Assembly (NCBI GenBank): GCA_017624735.1
Contig: JAGAMK010000060.1
Span: forward strand, 35,773 to 99,772
Source of the DNA: Clostridia bacterium
Lineage (GTDB): Bacteria; Bacillota; Clostridia; Oscillospirales; Acutalibacteraceae
Length of the DNA stretch: 64,000 bases
Reading direction: 5' to 3'
Shown: piece by piece, positions 17,239-24,884 of the stretch
How the letters are laid out: every line of letters starts with the position of its first letter
Numbering within the stretch: the first letter of the stretch is position 1
Position numbers and translations under genes: made by a program
The notes under the pieces: generated by a model
The model's input: only the letters and a program-made list of their open reading frames with translations
What the model was told of the DNA's origin: nothing
Database searches by the model: none

Positions 17239-18339
17239 ATGGCATTTATTGCAAAAGACGTTCAGGCTCTTCGTGAGAAGACAGGCGTTGGTATGATGGA
17301 TTGTAAAAAGGCTCTTGTTGAAACAGATGGCGATATGGAGAAAGCTATCGATATTCTTAGAGAAAAAGGTCTTGCTTCTGCTGCTAAGAAAGCAAGCCGT
17401 GTAGCTGCTGAAGGTGTTGTTGCTGCTTATAGTGACGCTAATGCAGGTGCGCTTGTTGAAATTAACTGTGAAACAGACTTCGTTGCTAAAGGTGAACCAT
17501 TTGTAAACCTTGCTGCTAAAGTTGTTAAGACTGTTGTTGCTGCAAAGCCTGCTGATGTTGAAGCTCTTCTTGCTACAAAGGCAGTCGATTCTGACAAAAC
17601 AGTTGAAGAAGAAGTTCAAGAAGTTTTCCTTGCTCTTCGTGAAAACATGAAAGTTCGTAGATTTGCTCTTGTTGAAGGTCATACAGCAACATATATCCAC
17701 GCAGGTGGTACTGTTGGTGTTATCGTTGCATTTGATACTGATGATGCAACAGCAGCAAAAGCAGAATTTGACGCAATGGGCAAAAACGTTGCAATGCAGA
17801 TTGCAGCTATGAACCCAGAATATTTAGGCAAATCAGATATTTCTGATGAAGAACTTGCAAAGATGAAGTCAATTACAGTTGACAGTGCACTCAATAAGCC
17901 TGATTCACTTCCTGTTCCAATTCTTAACAGTATTATTGCAGAAGCAATCAATGATAAGAAATGGAGCGACGAAGACGCTAACATTTACAATGGTCTTGAC
18001 CAGAAACAGAGAAAGAACTTCGTTAACTTCATTTCAAAAGAAGCTTATGCTACAATGGCTGAAATCGCAGTTTCACACAAAGCAGAAATCTCTGAAAACA
18101 AAATCTTCGTTGGTCTTGTACAGGGTCGTCTTGCAAAACAGATTAAAGAAGTTTGTCTTCTTGAACAGACATTCGTTCGTTCTGACCTCTTTGATGGTGC
18201 AGTTAGCGGTTATGTAGATTCAGTTGCTAAAGAACTTGGTGCTGACATCAAGGTAACAAGCTTTGTTCGTTTTGAAAAAGGCGAAGGCATTGAAAAGAAA
18301 GAAGAAAACTTTGCTGCAGAAATCGCAAGCATGATGTAA
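17239..18339 (+). CDS. tsf: Translation elongation factor Ts
   Basis: EF-Ts recharges EF-Tu by exchanging GDP for GTP. The 366-residue protein has the N-terminal UBA-like domain with LREKTGVGMMDCKKAL (about residues 11-26), then two core domains: the first contains EINCETDFVAKGEPF, the second FVGLVQGRLAKQIKEVCLLEQTFV. It is longer than E. coli EF-Ts because of an enlarged core, which is common in Clostridia. Start at ATG 17239, eight bases after GGAGG; an in-frame upstream codon overlaps that site. A good terminator follows. Confidence 0.97.
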   Translation: MAFIAKDVQALREKTGVGMMDCKKALVETDGDMEKAIDILREKGLASAAKKASRVAAEGVVAAYSDANAGALVEINCETDFVAKGEPFVNLAAKVVKTVVAAKPADVEALLATKAVDSDKTVEEEVQEVFLALRENMKVRRFALVEGHTATYIHAGGTVGVIVAFDTDDATAAKAEFDAMGKNVAMQIAAMNPEYLGKSDISDEELAKMKSITVDSALNKPDSLPVPILNSIIAEAINDKKWSDEDANIYNGLDQKQRKNFVNFISKEAYATMAEIAVSHKAEISENKIFVGLVQGRLAKQIKEVCLLEQTFVRSDLFDGAVSGYVDSVAKELGADIKVTSFVRFEKGEGIEKKEENFAAEIASMM

Positions 18340-18358
18340 TTTCAATATAAAGTCCATT

Positions 18359-18393
18359 AAAGCGTACAGTTTGTACTGTGCGCTTTATTTTTT
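18359..18393 (+). terminator. Intrinsic terminator after tsf
   Basis: AAAGCG-T-ACAGT / ACTGT-G-CGCTTT stem (18359-18370, 18375-18386) with loop TTGT and a following ATTTTTTT tract. Confidence 0.9.
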
Positions 18394-18468
18394 TGCTTGT
18401 AAATTAATAAATCTTAATGTAAAATTATATTATTATATTTTAACCCATATAATTTATGGGTGATTACT

Positions 18469-19182
18469 GTGAAAAAATATACTTCTATTTTATTATCAGC
18501 AGTTGTTATAATATTAAGTCTTTTATTCTGTAAAATTCAAAAAACCTCATCAGACAATATTATATTAAATGAAATGCCTGTAATAATTATAGATGCAGGT
18601 CATGGTGGAGAAGATGGGGGAGCTGTTGCGGATGATGGTACATTAGAAAAAGACCTAAATTTAGATATTGCCTTAAAACTAAATAATATTTTATCTGTAA
18701 TGGGTTATAAAACTTATCTTATTCGTACAACTGATACAGCAATTCATACATCTGGCGATACAATACGTCAAAGAAAAATATCAGACATAAAAAATCGTTT
18801 TGCTATAATGAATAAATATGATAATTGTCTTTATATCAGTATTCATCAAAACAAATTTAACGATAAAAGTGTACACGGTGCACAAACTTTTTATTCACCT
18901 AACAACAATGAAAGCAAAGTTTTAGCTGATTTTGTTCAAAAATCAATTTCAAGTCAATTACAGACAGAAAATAAACGACTTATCAAGAAATCAGGAACAG
19001 ATATATATATCCTTTACAATGCAACAAAACCAACGATTATGGTTGAATGTGGATTTGTATCAAATGATAATGAACTAAAAAAGCTCAAAGACAGTGTCTA
19101 TCAAAACAAAATGGCAATTTCTATTGCTTTTGGAATTATAAATTATAATGTTTCGGAGGTCAAAAATGGCTCAGAAATCTAA
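18469..19182 (+). CDS. N-acetylmuramoyl-L-alanine amidase, CwlD-like
   Basis: A zinc amidase of the Amidase_3 family, about 237 residues, that cuts the peptide from muramic acid in peptidoglycan. An N-terminal hydrophobic segment (about residues 5-22) acts as signal or anchor. Catalytic motifs are IIDAGHGGEDGG, the Glu in LEKDLNLDIA, SIHQN and MVECGFVSN. Size and single-domain build match CwlD, the sporulation enzyme that helps make muramic-delta-lactam in the spore cortex; that specific role is inference. The start is unclear: GTG at 18469 has GGGTG six bases upstream, while an in-frame GTG at 18460 overlaps this site. radA begins before its stop. Confidence 0.85.
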   Translation: MKKYTSILLSAVVIILSLLFCKIQKTSSDNIILNEMPVIIIDAGHGGEDGGAVADDGTLEKDLNLDIALKLNNILSVMGYKTYLIRTTDTAIHTSGDTIRQRKISDIKNRFAIMNKYDNCLYISIHQNKFNDKSVHGAQTFYSPNNNESKVLADFVQKSISSQLQTENKRLIKKSGTDIYILYNATKPTIMVECGFVSNDNELKKLKDSVYQNKMAISIAFGIINYNVSEVKNGSEI

Positions 19183-20542
19183 ATCAATATACATTTGCAG
19201 TGAGTGTGGCTATGAAACTCCACGTTGGCTCGGTCAATGTCCGGGATGTAGTGAGTGGAACACTTTGAATGAAGAAATTAGAACTGTTGTAAAGGATAAA
19301 CCTGCATCAAAAATCCTCATAGGTTCAAATCGTAGCAGAGCATATCCGCTTACAGAAATTACTGCAGACACAGGCCACAGATATAATACCGGATTAAAAG
19401 AACTCAACAGAGTGCTCGGCGGTGGTCTTGTTAAAGGTTCGGTTGTACTTTTAAGTGGTGACCCAGGGATTGGTAAATCAACAATTCTTTTGCAAATTTG
19501 TGAATATTTAGGTGAAGGCTTAAAGATTTTGTATGTTTCAGGAGAAGAATCTGCTCATCAAATAAAACTTCGTGCTTCAAGACTTAAAGTTGCAACAGAA
19601 AATCTTTCAATACTTTGTGAAACTGATGCACAGTATATTTGTGAATATATTCAGTCCGAAAAGCCTGATATTGTCATCGTTGATTCAATTCAGACAATGG
19701 AAATAGGGGAGTTAAATTCATCTCCGGGAAGCGTTACACAGGTTCGCGAATCTACAAATTTATTTACAAGAACAGCAAAGGCATCAAATATTCCGATTTT
19801 CCTTGTTGGCCATGTTAATAAAGATGGTAATATTGCAGGTCCTAAAGTACTTGAACATATTGTTGACTGTGTTCTCTACTTTGAGGGTGATAGAAATACA
19901 TCATATCGAATTTTACGAGCAGTTAAAAACCGTTATGGTTCTACTAATGAAATAGGTGTGTTTGAAATGCTTGATAACGGACTTTGTGAAGTTGAAAATC
20001 CGTCTATGATGCTAATTTCCGGTAAACCAAAAAATGTATCAGGAACTTGTGTTGCATGTCTTATGGAAGGTTCCCGCCCTATCCTTGCTGAAGTTCAAAG
20101 TCTTGTGACTCCAAGTGGTTTTGGTAATCCACGCAGAATGGCGACAGGTATTGATTACGGCAGAATGGCAATGCTTATCGCTGTACTTGAAAAAAGATGC
20201 GGATATTTCCTTGGAAATATGGATTGCTACACTAATGTTATTGGTGGACTCCGCATTGACGAAACAGCAGCCGATTTGTCAATAGCTCTTGCAATCGTTT
20301 CAAGTTTAAAGGATGTTGTTGTACCTGACAAAACACTTGCATTCGGTGAAATAGGCTTGGCAGGAGAAATCCGTTCAGTTAATAATTGTGAACAAAGAAT
20401 AAAAGAAGCATCAAAATTAGGATTTGAAAAATGCGTTATTCCGTATCATAACTATTCAAAACTTCCTAAATACTTATTTAATGAAATAGAAATTGTTCCT
20501 GCCAAAAATATTAGACAAGCATTTGAGGCGATTATGAATTGA
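19166..20542 (+). CDS. radA: DNA repair protein RadA
   Basis: RadA is a RecA-like ATPase that helps branch migration in recombination. The 458-residue protein has a C4 zinc finger at the N-terminus (CSECG and CPGCSEW, about residues 10-30), the Walker A loop SGDPGIGKSTIL near residue 100, the RadA-specific KNRYGSTNEIG near residue 254, and a C-terminal Lon-like domain with AFGEIGLAGEIR. ATG at 19166 follows CGGAGG by 6 bases and overlaps the amidase gene by 17 bases. The downstream gene overlaps its stop by 4 bases. Confidence 0.97.
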   Translation: MAQKSKSIYICSECGYETPRWLGQCPGCSEWNTLNEEIRTVVKDKPASKILIGSNRSRAYPLTEITADTGHRYNTGLKELNRVLGGGLVKGSVVLLSGDPGIGKSTILLQICEYLGEGLKILYVSGEESAHQIKLRASRLKVATENLSILCETDAQYICEYIQSEKPDIVIVDSIQTMEIGELNSSPGSVTQVRESTNLFTRTAKASNIPIFLVGHVNKDGNIAGPKVLEHIVDCVLYFEGDRNTSYRILRAVKNRYGSTNEIGVFEMLDNGLCEVENPSMMLISGKPKNVSGTCVACLMEGSRPILAEVQSLVTPSGFGNPRRMATGIDYGRMAMLIAVLEKRCGYFLGNMDCYTNVIGGLRIDETAADLSIALAIVSSLKDVVVPDKTLAFGEIGLAGEIRSVNNCEQRIKEASKLGFEKCVIPYHNYSKLPKYLFNEIEIVPAKNIRQAFEAIMN

Positions 20543-21294
20543 ATGAAAGATTTTTAATAAATTCCAATCTTCCCGAAAACAAAGTTACAACCATATTCGC
20601 AAACATTGACGATATTGCACTTAAAAACGTTTTTGATAAATTATTGATAAAAGTTGTTAATACTACTCAAAATGCTTTTTTAGACACTCCTGTGAGCCAA
20701 CACGCTGATATTTTGTTAAATCATGTTGGGAAATCAGCTTTTTTGGTAGATGCAAATCAAAAAGAACTTTGTAGTTTTATTGAAAATAATGGCGGGAAAA
20801 CTATTATTATAGATAATATAAAATCACCATATCCAAATGATTGCTTGCTGAACTTTGCAGATATTGGTGATTATATAATATGTAACCACTCAATTTTGAC
20901 AAAAGAAATTGTTGATTTATTACCAAAAAAACAGATTATTGATGTTAAACAGGGATATTCAAAATGTTCTGTATGCATTTGCAAACACAACACCATCATA
21001 ACTGACGATATTTCGATTTATAACGCGGTTTCACAGTATGATGATATAAAATCATTACTGGTGGAAAAGGGAAGCGTACACATAGATAAATACGATTACG
21101 GCTTTATAGGTGGTTGTTGCGGTTTGGTAGATAAGGATATATTATTCTTTAATGGTGATTTATCAACACATTCAAACTTTGACAAAATCAAAAATTTCTT
21201 GTATGATAATGGTATAAATTACATTGATATTAAAGGTAAGCCTTTAACAGATATAGGAAGTATTATTCCGATAATGGAAAAAGATGGTGAATAG
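20539..21294 (+). CDS. Uncharacterised protein, possibly GME (guanidino-modifying enzyme) fold, DUF6873-like
   Basis: A 251-residue protein without signal or membrane segments. The end, with IGGCCGLVDKDILFFNGDL followed by KPLTDIGSIIPIM, recalls a family I know as DUF6873, annotated as having the guanidino-modifying-enzyme fold of arginine deiminase and amidinotransferases; this recall is the only basis and no reaction is known. The paired Cys in GGCC and nearby His/Asp residues could form an active site but I cannot verify it. The start is a TTG at 20539 sharing TTGA with the radA stop, eight bases after GAGGCG. It appears co-transcribed with cwlD and radA. Confidence 0.6.
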   Translation: MNERFLINSNLPENKVTTIFANIDDIALKNVFDKLLIKVVNTTQNAFLDTPVSQHADILLNHVGKSAFLVDANQKELCSFIENNGGKTIIIDNIKSPYPNDCLLNFADIGDYIICNHSILTKEIVDLLPKKQIIDVKQGYSKCSVCICKHNTIITDDISIYNAVSQYDDIKSLLVEKGSVHIDKYDYGFIGGCCGLVDKDILFFNGDLSTHSNFDKIKNFLYDNGINYIDIKGKPLTDIGSIIPIMEKDGE

Positions 21295-21295
21295 A

Positions 21296-21484
21296 ATGAA
21301 AAAAGGATATTTTATAACTTATCTGGGTGCTGCTGCAACAATGGGAATTGTTCTCTCAAAGGCAAGCAAAATGACAAAAAAATACGGCCAACCATTAAAA
21401 GAAAAGAAGAAAATGTCAGTTGATAAATTAGCTAAAACTGCCGAAAAAGGTGTTAATTTATTGTTTGACAAAGTTATTAAATAA
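21296..21484 (+). CDS. Small hypothetical protein with one membrane-type segment
   Basis: A 62-residue basic protein (MKKGYFITYLGAAATMGIVL at the start) with a short hydrophobic stretch at about residues 5-20 and a Lys-rich remainder ending LLFDKVIK. ATG at 21296 lies five bases after GGTGA; it follows the previous gene by one base and precedes a terminator, so it is the last gene of the cwlD-radA transcript. I do not recognise it. Confidence 0.6.
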   Translation: MKKGYFITYLGAAATMGIVLSKASKMTKKYGQPLKEKKKMSVDKLAKTAEKGVNLLFDKVIK

Positions 21485-21500
21485 TTGTATTTAATTATTC

Positions 21501-21538
21501 AAAGCATCTCTTCTTTATAGAGGTGCTTTATATATTTT
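21501..21538 (+). terminator. Terminator at the end of the cwlD-radA operon
   Basis: 11-bp stem AAAGCATCTCT / AGAGGTGCTTT (21501-21511, 21519-21529) with one G-T pair and a T-rich but interrupted tail. Confidence 0.65.
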
Positions 21539-21548
21539 GGTGTTAATT

Positions 21549-22040
21549 ATGAATAAAGTAATTATAATTGGTTGTCCTGGTTCGGGTAAAACAACCTTTG
21601 CAGAAAAACTGCATAAATGTACTGAAATACCATTGTATTATCTTGATGCGATATGGCATAAACCTGACAAAACGCATATTTCAAGAGAAGATTTTGACGA
21701 AAGAATACAAGAAATATTTAATAAAGATAAGTGGATAATTGATGGCAATTATAAAAGAACAATAGAAATAAGAGTTAAAGAATGTGATACGGTTTTTCTC
21801 TTTGATTTACCAACAGAAGTTTGTTTGCAAGGTGCAACAGAAAGAATTGGTAAAGGACGTTACGATTTGCCTTGGATAGAAACAGAGTTAGACCTTGAAT
21901 TTAAGCAATTTATAGAAGGATTTTCAGAAAAAACATTACCATATATTTATGAGTTAATTGATAAATACAAGTCAGAAAAAAACGTCATAATCTTCAAATC
22001 AAGAAAAGATGCAGATGAATATATTAGCAATTTGAAATAA
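21549..22040 (+). CDS. P-loop kinase-like protein (FlaR/topology-modulation-protein type)
   Basis: A 163-residue cytosolic P-loop protein: MNKVIIIGCPGSGKTTFAEKL gives a Walker A motif at residues 8-15, followed by YYLDAIWHKPDKT, DGNYKRTIEIR and RIGKGRYDLP. This arrangement is that of the adenylate-kinase-like proteins often annotated as DNA topology modulation protein FlaR. The substrate is not known. ATG at 21549 follows GGTG by six bases. It stands alone between two short gaps; the terminator just upstream suggests its own promoter, which I could not identify. Confidence 0.7.
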   Translation: MNKVIIIGCPGSGKTTFAEKLHKCTEIPLYYLDAIWHKPDKTHISREDFDERIQEIFNKDKWIIDGNYKRTIEIRVKECDTVFLFDLPTEVCLQGATERIGKGRYDLPWIETELDLEFKQFIEGFSEKTLPYIYELIDKYKSEKNVIIFKSRKDADEYISNLK

Positions 22041-22106
22041 TTTTCATATTCTTTTAGACACTTTTTATTCTTTGTCCGTCTTATATAGTGAAAGGTGGTA
22101 AAAACT

Positions 22107-22781
22107 ATGTTTAAAAACATTTTTAAGAAAAAACAATCTATCCATGCACAATCTGTCGTTGATTTGAGAGATTACACTCCACAAGCTTTAAACAACATTA
22201 AAGTTATTGAAGCTGTTGCTTTATTAATTCTTCCCGAAAATCCAAGTAATGAATTTATTGAGGCTTTTTCGAAAATAAAACTTGATGCAGTTGGATTCAA
22301 GTTGAATTTGCCAATAGATAAAAAGGTTGCTATGTTTAATGGTGTTACATCGCTTTCAAGTGTAAAGTTGGCTGACAATACGGTGGGAGTTTTCAATGGA
22401 ATTGTAATTATAGGACAAATGATTGAAAACAAAAATGCACAATACATTGTTAATGGAATTGTACTGAAAAAAATCGGACTTCAAAACAATAGTCAATGTC
22501 TTATGGAAAATGGTTTGATATTTGAAATGGATTTTGATGAAAATAAAGTGAAACTGTTTTCAAATAAAATTGAAATTGATGCGTCGTTTATTCGCAATAT
22601 ACAAGATGGTACACTTATTGCAGCAGGTGACACTATAGTTTTTAATAATGATATTACCGAAGAAATAATTGTTGAAAAGAATGTTCAATTTTTTGCAGGG
22701 AATAAAATTAAATGTAATAAAGATATTAAAGGCTGCGTTCAGGCAAGGTCTTGTGTTGGTAACAAAATTGTAGTTGAATAA
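22107..22781 (+). CDS. Unrecognised protein with beta-strand-like repeats, upstream of a sigma factor
   Basis: A 224-residue protein I do not recognise. A short basic N-terminus (MFKNIFKKKQ) is followed by a hydrophobic/polar pattern with recurring turns around Asn-Gly (FNGVT, FNGIV, VNGIV, ENGLI) at about 17-25 residue intervals between residues 75 and 145, and another series near the end, suggesting a stacked beta structure. No signal peptide or clear membrane helix. ATG at 22107 has AAGGTGG eight bases upstream. A sigma-factor gene begins five bases after its stop, so the two are very likely co-expressed and may work together. Confidence 0.6.
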   Translation: MFKNIFKKKQSIHAQSVVDLRDYTPQALNNIKVIEAVALLILPENPSNEFIEAFSKIKLDAVGFKLNLPIDKKVAMFNGVTSLSSVKLADNTVGVFNGIVIIGQMIENKNAQYIVNGIVLKKIGLQNNSQCLMENGLIFEMDFDENKVKLFSNKIEIDASFIRNIQDGTLIAAGDTIVFNNDITEEIIVEKNVQFFAGNKIKCNKDIKGCVQARSCVGNKIVVE

Positions 22782-22786
22782 ACGAT

Positions 22787-23236
22787 ATGAATAAAACAAT
22801 TCAAATACTATATGAAAAATATTTTTCTGCTGTTTACAAGTATTTCTGCAAAAAGACCAATCAGGATGATGCCGAAGACCTTGCACAACAGACTTTTTTA
22901 AAACTAATTACATATATATCCTGTATTGATAAAATTCACTCACCAAAATCATTAGTGTTTACAGTTGCAAAAAGTGTTTTATCTGACTATTACAGAAATA
23001 AGAAAACAATTGAAATTGCTATCTCATTTGATGAGTTATGTGATTATACTGATAATTATGATTTTACAGACGAAATTGAATCTACAGATTTTCTTAATAA
23101 ACTCACAAAACGAGAACATCAAATAGTAGATTTGAAAGTTCAGGGTTATACCAGCAAGGAAATCGGTGAAAAACTTGGTGTGTCAGGTTCGACAGTTCGG
23201 ACATATCTTGAAAATATCAGGAAAAAGATTAGATAA
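22787..23236 (+). CDS. RNA polymerase sigma factor, ECF/sigma-70 family
   Basis: A 149-residue two-domain sigma factor. Region 2 spans about residues 8-65 (YFSAVYKYFCKK, DDAEDLAQQTFLKLITYI) and region 4 is the helix-turn-helix LTKREHQIVDLKVQGYTSKEIGEKLGVSGSTV, shown here as about residues 108-140. This small size fits extracytoplasmic-function sigma factors. No anti-sigma factor with a membrane helix lies beside it; the only close partner is the unrecognised upstream protein. The ATG at 22787 has no good ribosome-binding site, so it may be translated by coupling to the gene five bases upstream. Confidence 0.85.
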   Translation: MNKTIQILYEKYFSAVYKYFCKKTNQDDAEDLAQQTFLKLITYISCIDKIHSPKSLVFTVAKSVLSDYYRNKKTIEIAISFDELCDYTDNYDFTDEIESTDFLNKLTKREHQIVDLKVQGYTSKEIGEKLGVSGSTVRTYLENIRKKIR

Positions 23237-23261
23237 CAATGTGATTGAAAGGAACAGTATT

Positions 23262-23732
23262 ATGGTTAGAAAAGCAACAATCGATGATATATCTGCAATA
23301 GCAGAATTATATCGTGAACAATTCAAAGAAATGTCAAAACTGATTCCTGATTTCATAAAAGAAGGGGACCAAAGTATAGAGTTTCTTGAAAAAACTATTT
23401 CAAATGATGATTCTGATATTCTTGTTTATGAAAATTGTGGTAGTGTTGTAGGTTTTATTTTACTTCAAGCAAAACAAAGACCTGATTTTCAGTTTATTGT
23501 TTCCGGAAAGCATTGTTTTATAATGGATTTAATTGTTACTGAAAATCAACGTGGTAAAGGTTTTGGTACTGCTCTTATGAATTCTGCAAAAAATTGGGCA
23601 AAAGTGCATAATTGTAATATTGTTAGTCTTGACGTACTTTCAAATAATCCCAAAGCAATCGATTTATACGAGAAACTTGGTTTTATCCCCAAAGCACAAG
23701 AAATGTACTTTAGAATTGAATGTGAGAAATAA
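23262..23732 (+). CDS. GNAT-family N-acetyltransferase
   Basis: The 156-residue protein starts MVRKATIDDISAIAELYREQF and has the acetyl-CoA-binding core LIVTENQRGKGFGTALMNSA (Q/RxxGxG/A, about residues 90-110) and the following LDVLSNNPKAIDLYEKLGF, both hallmarks of GNAT enzymes. The acceptor cannot be predicted. Start at ATG 23262, eight bases after AAAGGA; the frame is open upstream but that part overlaps the sigma gene in another frame. It is two bases from the next gene. Confidence 0.88.
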   Translation: MVRKATIDDISAIAELYREQFKEMSKLIPDFIKEGDQSIEFLEKTISNDDSDILVYENCGSVVGFILLQAKQRPDFQFIVSGKHCFIMDLIVTENQRGKGFGTALMNSAKNWAKVHNCNIVSLDVLSNNPKAIDLYEKLGFIPKAQEMYFRIECEK

Positions 23733-23734
23733 CT

Positions 23735-24232
23735 ATGCCACAACATCCATTTCCACCCTTATGTGATAAAAATTCAAAAATACTTATTTTAGGTAGTTTT
23801 CCGTCTGTGAAATCACGTGAGCAGATGTTTTTCTACGGTCATCCGCAAAACAGATTTTGGAAAGTTCTTTCAGCTGTTATGGGTGATGAAACTCCAGTAA
23901 CAATTGAAGAAAAAAGAAACTTTTTACTCTCAAACAGCATAGCCTTATGGGATGTAATTGCATCTTGCGATATTACAGGTAGTTCTGACAGTTCAATAAA
24001 AAATGTTGTTGTAAATGATTTGAGTGAAATTTTTGATAATGCAGATATAAAACAAATCTTTGTAAACGGCAAAACAGCAGAAAAGTATTATAATAAGTAC
24101 ATTCGAGATGTTATCAAAAGAGAGGCAATTTGCCTGCCGTCGACTTCACCTGCTAACGCGGGATGGAATGTTGACAAGCTTATTATCGAGTGGAAAACCA
24201 TTAAATTATATTTAGGTGACAATAATGAATGA
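23735..24232 (+). CDS. DNA-deoxyinosine (hypoxanthine) glycosylase, UDG superfamily
   Basis: A 165-residue DNA repair glycosylase. LGSFPSVKSRE (about residues 17-27) followed by FFYGHPQNRFW and the late motif LPSTSPANA are the pattern of the family 6 UDG enzymes that remove hypoxanthine arising from adenine deamination. The motif-I Asp of classical UDG is replaced as in that family. It overlaps the next gene by 8 bases and follows the GNAT gene by two, so they form a short operon. Substrate preference is from family knowledge only. Confidence 0.8.
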   Translation: MPQHPFPPLCDKNSKILILGSFPSVKSREQMFFYGHPQNRFWKVLSAVMGDETPVTIEEKRNFLLSNSIALWDVIASCDITGSSDSSIKNVVVNDLSEIFDNADIKQIFVNGKTAEKYYNKYIRDVIKREAICLPSTSPANAGWNVDKLIIEWKTIKLYLGDNNE

Positions 24233-24839
24233 AAAATTAATAGAGTATATAGAAACAAATATTTTTCCTGAATATTCAAAAAATGATGACGGTCATGGAA
24301 TCGAGCATATAAACTATGTAATTGAGCGTTCTTTTCGTTTCGCCGAGCAATTTGAAAATATAGATTTAAATATGCTTTATGCAATTGCATCCTTTCACGA
24401 CATAGCACATCATATTGATAAAAACAATCACGAGAAACTGTCAGCACAAATTTTTTACGAAAATGAAGATATGAAATCATTTTTCACGGATGACCAACGA
24501 ATTGTTATTAAAGAGGCAATAGAAGACCACAGAGCATCTGCAAATCATCTGCCACGTAGTGATTACGGTAAAATTATTTCTTCTGCAGACCGTTCAACCA
24601 GTATTAAAGAATTCTTAACAAGAACTCATTCTTTTACATTAAATCATCACCCAGACTTAACAATAGAACAAATTATTGAAAGGGGATATAGCCACACAAA
24701 AGATAAATACGGATTTGACGGCTATGCTAAAAGCTTTGTATATGATGTTGAATATATTGATTTTTTAAATAAAATAAATGAGCTGTTAAGCGACTATGAA
24801 AAATATGAAATCATGTACAGACAAATAAATAATATTTAA
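24225..24839 (+). CDS. HD-domain phosphohydrolase
   Basis: A 204-residue HD-superfamily protein: GHGIEHINYVIERS provides the first His, FHDIAHHID the His-Asp pair near residue 70, AIEDHRAS the next His, and SSADRS the final Asp. These are metal ligands of HD phosphohydrolases acting on nucleotides or phosphoesters. The substrate is unknown. ATG at 24225 lies six bases after AGGTG. It overlaps the glycosylase gene, so a nucleotide-sanitising or repair-linked role is plausible but unproven. A strong terminator follows. Confidence 0.85.
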   Translation: MNEKLIEYIETNIFPEYSKNDDGHGIEHINYVIERSFRFAEQFENIDLNMLYAIASFHDIAHHIDKNNHEKLSAQIFYENEDMKSFFTDDQRIVIKEAIEDHRASANHLPRSDYGKIISSADRSTSIKEFLTRTHSFTLNHHPDLTIEQIIERGYSHTKDKYGFDGYAKSFVYDVEYIDFLNKINELLSDYEKYEIMYRQINNI

Positions 24840-24876
24840 AAAGGACCTTGCATAAAGAATGCAGAGTCCTTTTTTG
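24838..24876. terminator. Bidirectional terminator between the HD gene and the YfhO gene
   Basis: AAAAAGGAC ... TGCAT-AAAGA-ATGCA ... GTCCTTTTTT: outer and inner stems with a small internal mismatch, T6 on the plus strand and T5 on the minus strand. Confidence 0.85.
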
Positions 24877-24884
24877 ATGTGTTA

